Shown one piece after another: positions 27,436 through 33,125 of a DNA stretch of 33,125 nucleotides. This DNA comes from Armatimonadota bacterium (GTDB lineage Bacteria > Bacteroidota > Ignavibacteria > OLB7), in the NCBI GenBank assembly GCA_020850315.1, contig JADZEY010000123.1, forward strand, positions 1-33,125, in the 5' to 3' direction. Each line of letters opens with the position of its first letter. The stretch's first letter is position 1. The position numbers were made by a program, and so were the translations under genes. Under the pieces are notes generated by a model. The model ran no database searches and had not been told where the DNA came from. It saw only the letters and a list, made by a program, of their open reading frames with translations.

Positions 27436-30063
27436 CTACCCCCCGCTGTACAGCCCTCTGATTCCTTCTTGCAAATAACTCAGCGTTGCCCCGGCTTCTC
27501 CGCTGCTGACCACCAGCACCAGCACCAGCAGCACAATCCCGCCAATCGCATATCCATAGACCTTCAGCGGGCGGACATCATAGACCACCGCCGCGCCGCG
27601 TAGCACGCGGTACAGCATCCAGGCCAGCACGCCGACCATCACCGTGAAGGCGATGATCCCCGCGCCCGGGGCTTCCAGCACACGGTAGAGCACCATTGCC
27701 ACCGGAATCAACAGCAACACCGGAAGCGCGCCCCAAATGGCGATGATGTAGGCATCGCCGAAGAAGATGCGGTTGCGCACAAACGCCGCACACAGCCGAA
27801 TCAGCACAGCAACCAGCAACAACAGCATGAAGAAGAAGATGGTGAAGGAGATGATGGCAACCACAGGCCGCCAGACAATCCAGTTCAAAAACTCCTTGAG
27901 CGAGTCGCTGGTGATAATGGCTGTCAGGACAACATCGAAGCCTTCGTCCATCCGGTAGTAGTAGCAGAGCGAGCTTGCAATCACCGCAAACGTGACGGCA
28001 ATCACCAACCCCAGCACCGTGGTTTGGAAACTGCTGAGAATCCGCTGGTCGCGGATGTCGGCAAAGAAATTGTACGGGCGAAGCAGCGCGCGGAAGACGT
28101 TCTCGCGGAACCGGCGCGAGCTGTTAATCAGCAGCAAGAAGAGAATGGCACAGACAAACCCCGCTGCAATGAACGGGATGGTTGACGGAGCCACATACTC
28201 CCCGATCGGAACATCTGGGGTTTTCTGGTCGGTGTACAATGCCGTCAGCATCAACGCCCCCTGCCGAAGGTCGCGGCCAAGCCCGTACAGGCCGCAGGTT
28301 GCCAAGTATTGCTCGCTGTTGTTGGGGGTTAGCAACGGGCGGTCGGTGCGGTAATCGTTGTAGGCCCAATAGACCCCGCCAGCCAGCCCCGACTGCCCAA
28401 TCAGCCCGTAGATGTCGCTGATATATTTGGCCTGCGCCTCAATGGAGATCGGGTCGCTGTAGCCGCCGTGGTTCTCAAGCTGAACAAACTTCCCGTAGGC
28501 CAGCAGCAGCAGTGGGCGCTCCTTGTTCAGCTCCCCCAGCACCACTTTCACTTTATTCGTCAGTTGCGAAATATCAACATCGAAGGCGTTGATTCCGGGA
28601 AGGTCGCACAGCTTCCGAAGCTCGGGCGTGGCCCATCCCGATGCCGAAAAACCGAGCAAGCGGTGATCCAGCGAATCCACCACTTTGCGGAGATCACGCA
28701 GCAACCCCAATGCCCCTTCGTCTCCATCGGGGATGGTTGCGTTCAGCCCCCACGCCGCCACACAGTTGTACTTCCCCCCTTGCTCAATGGCAAACCGCAT
28801 CCGATCCACCACACGCTTGCGGTAGCTTTCGCTGCCGAACAGTGATGTTGGCGGAGTCCCGCTTGGGGCATCAATCATGGCCATGATGCCGAACTCATCG
28901 CACAACCCCAACAGATACGGATGGGGAACTCCATCGGGGAAACGGATCAAGTTCACCCCCATATCCTTGATGGATTGCATATCGCGGCGCATCTGCTCGT
29001 AGCTCAGCGAGGCTCCGTTCTCCTTCATATCCTCAATGTAGGCTATTCCCTTTATCGGGATCGGCTGCCCGTTCAGGAACACCTGGCTCCCTCGGCTTTC
29101 CAGCGTGTGGAAGCCAATTTTCAGTTGTTGCTCATCCACCACGGCCCCTTTGTAGCGGATCTGCACCACCGCATCGTACAGATTTGGCGTGCCGGGGGCC
29201 CAAAGCGCAGGGTTCGTAACGGTGATGGGAAGATCAACGATTGAGGTCCGCTTGGTTTCGATGGTGAACGCTTGTACGCCACTCCCCACCTCGGTTGGTG
29301 GAATGGTGTCGTTGCCGGAAGGGCTGCGCAGCACCACCCCCAACTCAAACTCGGCTTTGTCATCGGGAAGGGTGGTTGTGGTGGGAAGGCTATCGGAGGT
29401 GCTGGTGATATTCATCCCACGGATAGCCCCGCTAACCACCCGAACGCGGAATTTCGCGGTTCCGTTTCCGCCGCTCAGCGTGGTCTGGAACCGTGCATCA
29501 TCCACCCAAACGCGGGGAACACCAACCAGCACCACATCGCGGAAAATCCCCCCGTAGGTGCGGCTTCCCAAAAACAGCTTCCGCCCGGGGACGGTGCTGG
29601 TGTAGCCAAGCTGGTTGGCAACATCAATCTGGATGGTGTTGTTCCCGCTCAGCTTCACCTCGTCGGGAACCATGATCGAGAAGGGCATTCCGGTCTCGTG
29701 CTGGGCAACAAACTGGCCGTTGATGGTGATGGTGGCCTGGTACTGAATCCCCAAACAAACCAGTTTCCAGCGGTAGTTCTTCAGCATCTCGGCCGGTATC
29801 TGGAAGGAGCGTTTGAAGGAGATTTCCCCGGGATCAAGGTAGCTGCTGGGGATGGTGACGTTTGCCCACTCGTCCCCCCCGTCATCGCTGAACTGCCACG
29901 TGCCGTTCAGCGGAATCAGGGTGCGGGTTGGCGAGCCAAGCAATCCCTGAAGCAAGGTGTTATCGGGGTTTGTGGGTGCGGCAAGGAACCCCTCGGGGGT
30001 TTGCGCCGAAGCGATAACAGCCACAGTACACAGGCTAAGAACTGCAAGAAGGATCGTTCTCAC
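27436..30063 (-). CDS. GH2-like protein lacking catalytic glutamates, fused to a Yip1-like membrane domain
   Basis: The 875-residue protein has a signal peptide (1-20), a GH2 sugar-binding jelly roll (~50-185, with NGTWQF, YQATITINGQFVAQHETG and SRTYGGIFRDV), an Ig-like domain (~190-320) and a TIM-barrel domain (~325-605). In GH2 enzymes the acid/base Glu lies in W-x-x-x-N-E; here the segment is WGLNAT, with Thr443 at that place. The nucleophile Glu normally in x-E-Y-G is Ala522 (LAYGK). So it is probably not an active glycosidase. After one helix (~629-647) a linker RALLRPYNFFADIRDQR leads to a ~190-residue region with about five more helices, like Yip1 domains. The barrel would face the periplasm. 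A -7 box lies ~100 bases upstream. Confidence 0.8.
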   Translation of the reverse strand: MRTILLAVLSLCTVAVIASAQTPEGFLAAPTNPDNTLLQGLLGSPTRTLIPLNGTWQFSDDGGDEWANVTIPSSYLDPGEISFKRSFQIPAEMLKNYRWKLVCLGIQYQATITINGQFVAQHETGMPFSIMVPDEVKLSGNNTIQIDVANQLGYTSTVPGRKLFLGSRTYGGIFRDVVLVGVPRVWVDDARFQTTLSGGNGTAKFRVRVVSGAIRGMNITSTSDSLPTTTTLPDDKAEFELGVVLRSPSGNDTIPPTEVGSGVQAFTIETKRTSIVDLPITVTNPALWAPGTPNLYDAVVQIRYKGAVVDEQQLKIGFHTLESRGSQVFLNGQPIPIKGIAYIEDMKENGASLSYEQMRRDMQSIKDMGVNLIRFPDGVPHPYLLGLCDEFGIMAMIDAPSGTPPTSLFGSESYRKRVVDRMRFAIEQGGKYNCVAAWGLNATIPDGDEGALGLLRDLRKVVDSLDHRLLGFSASGWATPELRKLCDLPGINAFDVDISQLTNKVKVVLGELNKERPLLLLAYGKFVQLENHGGYSDPISIEAQAKYISDIYGLIGQSGLAGGVYWAYNDYRTDRPLLTPNNSEQYLATCGLYGLGRDLRQGALMLTALYTDQKTPDVPIGEYVAPSTIPFIAAGFVCAILFLLLINSSRRFRENVFRALLRPYNFFADIRDQRILSSFQTTVLGLVIAVTFAVIASSLCYYYRMDEGFDVVLTAIITSDSLKEFLNWIVWRPVVAIISFTIFFFMLLLLVAVLIRLCAAFVRNRIFFGDAYIIAIWGALPVLLLIPVAMVLYRVLEAPGAGIIAFTVMVGVLAWMLYRVLRGAAVVYDVRPLKVYGYAIGGIVLLVLVLVVSSGEAGATLSYLQEGIRGLYSGG

Positions 30064-30157
30064 GAAGCGTAGTCGGGTTTAGGTAGATAGGCCGGCAAAG
30101 CGGCAGCATCCAATGACTGGTTTCAGGCGGAAGCAACACCTGCTTCCGGTAAGGGCG

Positions 30158-30165
30158 CAAAGATA
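30158..30165 (-). promoter_or_regulatory. Possible -7 element for the GH2-like gene
   Basis: TATCTTTG on the minus strand, identical to the boxes before tRNA-Glu and rpsA, lies 95 bases before the GH2-like start. The -33 element is not clear. Confidence 0.45.
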
Positions 30166-30231
30166 AACCGGAAAGCGCAAAGGGTGAACGATAAAGGGGA
30201 AAGAAGTGTAAAGGGGGAAGATCAGAACAAC

Positions 30232-30270
30232 ACCCTGGGACTGCCGAGCAACGCTCGGCGGTCCCAGGGT
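30232..30270. repeat. Strong 18-bp hairpin in a divergent intergenic region
   Basis: Arms 30232-30249 and 30253-30270 (ACCCTGGGAC...GTCCCAGGGT, with GCCGAGC/GCTCGGC inside) pair over 18 bp with one T-G wobble and a three-base loop AAC. It lies upstream of both neighbouring genes, so it is not an ordinary terminator. An interspersed palindrome or a leader structure is more likely. The remainder of the 30064-30410 gap holds only the promoter box at 30158. Confidence 0.85.
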
Positions 30271-30410
30271 TTGCCGAACCGTCCACCGAACGCCGCACAT
30301 TCCGAAGCATCTTGGCTTGCAACAGTGCTGTAAGTTCGGCGAATCGGCAAGGGGATACTCATTGCCAATTGGGCAGTTTCCCCACTGACTTGCCGCAAAG
30401 GAGCAACACC

Positions 30411-31658
30411 ATGAACTCCCAACAACCGAAACAACACCTTGTGATTCTTGGCGCGGGGTTTGGCGCAATCAGCCTTGTGAAACGGATTGATCTGAAGCAC
30501 TACCGCGTCACCGTCATCAGCCCCCGAAATCACTTTTTGTTCACCCCACTTCTCCCCAGCACCACCGCCGGAAAAATTGAGTTCCGAAGCATCATCGAGC
30601 CGGTCCGCCGCACACGAAAAGGGATTGAGTTTGTGCAGGCCGAAGCTATCGGACTTGATACCGCTGCGAAAACTCTTGCCTGCCGCACCGTTGATAAAAC
30701 CGCCGAGTTCCCCATCGCCTACGACCAGATGGTGATCGCGGTTGGTGCCTGGAACAACACCTACGGCATCCCCGGCGTAAAGGAACACGCAATGTTTCTG
30801 AAGGAGCTTACCGATGCCCGCAATATCCGCGAGCGGGTAACGTGGTGCTTGGAGCGTGCCGATGTGCCGGGCATCACCCCAGAAGTACGCCGCCGGTTGC
30901 TCCACTTTGTGGTGGTTGGCGGCGGCCCAACCGGGGTCGAGTTCGCCGCCGAGCTGGATGACCTGTTCAACGAAGAGTTAGCGAAACTCTATCCCCACCT
31001 GCAACATGACGTGACGATCACGTTGGTGGAAGGGGGAAAATCCTTGCTGAACTCCTTCGATCAAGGCCTGCGCGACTACACAGCGCGGCGGTTCCAGAAT
31101 GAGGGGATTTCGGTTCGGTTCCAGTCGAAAGTGAAAGAAGTGCAGCCGGGGAAGTTGGTGCTGGAAGATGGCGCAACCATCGAAGCCGAGGTCATTGTCT
31201 GGTCCACGGGGTTTGCTCCGGCTGGGTTTGTTCAAGGGTTATCGTTGGCAAAGGAGCGCACCGGGCGCATCCTGACCGATGAGTTCATGCGGGTTCCCGG
31301 CCACTTAGGGGTGTATGCCATTGGCGACTGCGCCACGCCAGCCAGCGTCACGCTTCCGCAAACGGCACAAGCCGCCATGCAGCAAGGGAAGTATCTGGCC
31401 ACGTCGCTCAATCGTTTGGCGCGGGGGAAGGCGATCAAGCCGTTTGTGTTCAACAACTTGGGGATGCTTGCCTACATCGGCGATAACCGCGCCCTTGCCG
31501 ATATTCCCAAAGCAAAGCTGCGGTGGCGCGGGATACTGATCTACATTTTCTGGCGCTCGGCATATATCACCCGGTTGGTCAGCCTGAAAAACAAAGTGCT
31601 GGTGCTGTTCGATTGGTTCAAGGCGTGGGTGTTTGGTAGGGATTTGAGCAGGTTTTAG
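30411..31658 (+). CDS. ndh: Type II NADH dehydrogenase (NDH-2)
   Basis: The 415-residue flavoprotein passes electrons from NADH to quinone at the membrane without pumping protons. It has an N-terminal FAD-binding ILGAGFGA (residues 12-19), FTPLLPSTTAG (the family's quinone-side segment), a second Rossmann motif VVVGGGPTGVEFAAEL for NADH, STGFAP, and the FAD-binding YAIGDCA near residue 300, followed by PQTAQAAMQQGKYLA, which is part of the NDH-2 quinone site. The C-terminal amphipathic tail (WRGILIYIFWRSAYITRLVS) would attach it to the membrane. AAAGGAG lies eight bases before the ATG at 30411, which clearly sets the start. It ends at a strong terminator shared with the convergent RND gene. 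Confidence 0.9.
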   Translation: MNSQQPKQHLVILGAGFGAISLVKRIDLKHYRVTVISPRNHFLFTPLLPSTTAGKIEFRSIIEPVRRTRKGIEFVQAEAIGLDTAAKTLACRTVDKTAEFPIAYDQMVIAVGAWNNTYGIPGVKEHAMFLKELTDARNIRERVTWCLERADVPGITPEVRRRLLHFVVVGGGPTGVEFAAELDDLFNEELAKLYPHLQHDVTITLVEGGKSLLNSFDQGLRDYTARRFQNEGISVRFQSKVKEVQPGKLVLEDGATIEAEVIVWSTGFAPAGFVQGLSLAKERTGRILTDEFMRVPGHLGVYAIGDCATPASVTLPQTAQAAMQQGKYLATSLNRLARGKAIKPFVFNNLGMLAYIGDNRALADIPKAKLRWRGILIYIFWRSAYITRLVSLKNKVLVLFDWFKAWVFGRDLSRF

Positions 31659-31740
31659 CGTGTCCTCCTGCTTGCTCTGGCAAGCACATCGCCACCCCAA
31701 TGCTGGGGGGAAGTACAAGAATAGAGATAGGATTCTCCAC

Positions 31741-31784
31741 ACAAAAAACCCGCCAGAAACAACAGTTTCTGGCGGGTTTTTTGT
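31741..31784. terminator. Bidirectional terminator between ndh and the RND gene
   Basis: A perfect 20-bp stem (31741-31760 with 31765-31784; ACCCGCCAGAAAC core) with a four-base loop AACA has long A/T runs at the foot. It serves both convergent genes. Confidence 0.93.
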
Positions 31785-31802
31785 GTTTTGCATGGTTGGG
31801 AT

Positions 31803-33125
31803 TTATGCCGCTTCCAACCCCGGTTTCAGCTTGGCTTGCTTGCGGGCGCGGCGGCGGGCTTTGCGGGCGCGCAACCGGCTTTGGACTCCTGCAAACCCCC
31901 AGTAGATCACCGGGACCACAAGCAGCGTCAGGAACATCGAGCTGGTAAGGCCGCCAACCAGTGCCCACGCCAAGCCCGATTTCCATTCGGCACCGGCGGC
32001 GGTGGAGAGGGCAATCGGAAGCATGCCGAAGATCATCGTCAGCGTGGTCATCAGGATCGGGCGCAGACGTTCCCGCCCTGCTTCCATCAATGCTTCCTTA
32101 ATGCTCTTCCCTTCCTCGCGCGCTTTGTTGGTGAAGTCAACCAACAGGATGGCGTTTTTCCCAACAAGGCCAATCAACATGATGATCCCGAGCATGGAGA
32201 AGATGTTCATGCTGCGCCCCGCCAACCCCAACGCCCAGAACGCCCCGATCAGTGCCAACGGGATGGAGAAGAGCACCACAAACGGATAGAGGTAGGAGTT
32301 GTACAGCGCGACCATAATCAGGTACATGAACAGGATACCGACCATAAACGCAATCCCCATGTTCCCGAAGGAATCTTGCTGGTTGCGCAAGTCACCATCG
32401 TAGCCCAGGGTGACACCTGCGGGGAATTTGTAGGTAGCAATGGCTGTTTGGAAATCGGCACCGATATTCCCCACGGGCCGCCCAACGGCTTGCGCAAAGA
32501 TCGTCACCGCGCTGTTGCGATCCTTCCGTTGCAGCTTGGTTGGGCCGGTGGATTGCTCAACATCGGCAAACTGCTTCAGCATCACTTGTTCGCCACGGCG
32601 GTTCATAAAGGTGATGGTTTCCACATCGCTGGTGCGCGAGCGGTCGAACTCATCAAGGCGGATGTTGATGTCGTACTCATCGGTCCCGACGCGGAATCGT
32701 GCGTCGTTGTCGCCATTTAGGGCAACCCGCAACGCGCCGCCAACTTCGGCGATGGTTAGCCCAAGCGCGGCCATTTTTTCGCGGTCAATCTTCACCTGTG
32801 TTTCTGGCTTCCCTTCTTCCACCGATAAGCGAACATCGGCTGTCCCCTGAATCTTCCGAAGAATGTTAGCAAAATGGTGTGCGGTGGCCGTGACGCTATC
32901 CAGGTCTTGGCCGGAGATCACAATCTGGACAGGCGTTTGGTTGGCCGTGCCGAAGATGCCGATTGGGTTCACGCGGACCTTCACCCCGGGAATCCCCATC
33001 GCGAACGATTTAATCGCTTCGCCAATCTCATCGGTGCTTCGTACGCGCTCCTTCTTGGGGACCAACGCAACGTTGATCTCCGATGAATTGTTCGACGATT
33101 GCCCCAGCAATCCTTCGCTGGAAAC
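31803..33125 (-). CDS. RND efflux permease (AcrB/HAE1-like), C-terminal part, partial
   Basis: The frame is open at the right edge, so only the last ~440 residues are visible. They cover part of the second periplasmic porter domain (RVNPIGIFGTANQTPVQIVI, KIDREKMAALGLTIAEVGGAL) and the last transmembrane bundle. That bundle begins FMVGILFMYLIMVALYNSYLYP and continues IPLALIGAFWALGLAG, MLGIIMLIGLVGKNAILLVDF, RERLRPILMTTLTMIFGMLP and a final helix. These are hallmark HAE1 segments, found in pumps that export drugs or other hydrophobic compounds with a membrane-fusion partner and an outer-membrane channel. The tail is short and very basic (RLRARKARRRARKQAK). The substrate is unknown. Partner genes, if present, lie outside the window. 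Confidence 0.92.
   Translation of the reverse strand, partial: VSSEGLLGQSSNNSSEINVALVPKKERVRSTDEIGEAIKSFAMGIPGVKVRVNPIGIFGTANQTPVQIVISGQDLDSVTATAHHFANILRKIQGTADVRLSVEEGKPETQVKIDREKMAALGLTIAEVGGALRVALNGDNDARFRVGTDEYDINIRLDEFDRSRTSDVETITFMNRRGEQVMLKQFADVEQSTGPTKLQRKDRNSAVTIFAQAVGRPVGNIGADFQTAIATYKFPAGVTLGYDGDLRNQQDSFGNMGIAFMVGILFMYLIMVALYNSYLYPFVVLFSIPLALIGAFWALGLAGRSMNIFSMLGIIMLIGLVGKNAILLVDFTNKAREEGKSIKEALMEAGRERLRPILMTTLTMIFGMLPIALSTAAGAEWKSGLAWALVGGLTSSMFLTLLVVPVIYWGFAGVQSRLRARKARRRARKQAKLKPGLEAA

Noticed and set aside
31788-32720. 310-codon frame on the plus strand
   Set aside because: Antisense to the RND permease, whose conserved motifs are unmistakable; the predicted product has no family features.

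Overview
The window is a continuous stretch of a bacterial chromosome, GC-rich except for its first ~1 kb. Several signs point to the Bacteroidota/Chlorobi (FCB) group, perhaps a Kapabacteria- or Ignavibacteria-like lineage. The -7 element TATCTTTG (consensus TAnnTTTG, typical of Bacteroidota) occurs in three intergenic regions in the right orientation. Many starts have weak Shine-Dalgarno sites. The membrane pyrophosphatase belongs to the divergent clade I know from Chlorobium limicola. This placement is inference; no 16S gene is present.

Layout. 1-1020: 3' part of a TaqI/Eco57I-like restriction-modification protein in AT-rich DNA, then ~630 bp without a gene but rich in small inverted repeats, ending in a terminator and tRNA-Glu(UUC). 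1911-3237 (minus): ECF sigma factor overlapping a one-helix membrane protein, probably its anti-sigma factor. 3468-6942 (plus): a META-domain/beta-propeller lipoprotein and an OmpA-like envelope protein. 6986-9458 (plus): a 14-bp tandem repeat, an orphan PstS phosphate-binding lipoprotein and a UMF1-type MFS transporter. 9499-13103 (minus): a cluster of membrane proteins resembling complex I subunits NuoJ, NuoK and NuoN, plus a secreted protein and a small two-helix protein. 13315-15189 (minus): rpsA (ribosomal protein S1) with a ~350-nt leader. 15677-16447 (plus): an SDR oxidoreductase. 16634-19043 (minus): MtnX-like HAD phosphatase, a small BamE-like protein, a MOSC protein and a Uma2 nuclease-fold protein. 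19154-20989 (minus): CTP synthase with a histone-H1-like tail, divergent from sbcD (21406-22647). 22965-25475 (plus): membrane pyrophosphatase, followed by two lipoproteins. 27436-30063 (minus): a GH2-like protein that lacks both catalytic glutamates and is fused to a Yip1-like membrane domain. 30411-31658 (plus): type II NADH dehydrogenase. 31803-33125 (minus): C-terminal part of an RND efflux pump, cut by the window edge.

How it fits together. Much of the content is housekeeping (S1, CTP synthase, SbcD) or bioenergetics (ion-pumping pyrophosphatase, NDH-2, a complex-I-like module). The most unusual items are the J-K-N-like cluster, in which most residues needed for proton pumping appear replaced, and the membrane-bound GH2 pseudoenzyme. 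Other points to check are the CTP synthase tail, the tandem array before pstS, and several families of short palindromic repeats scattered between genes.
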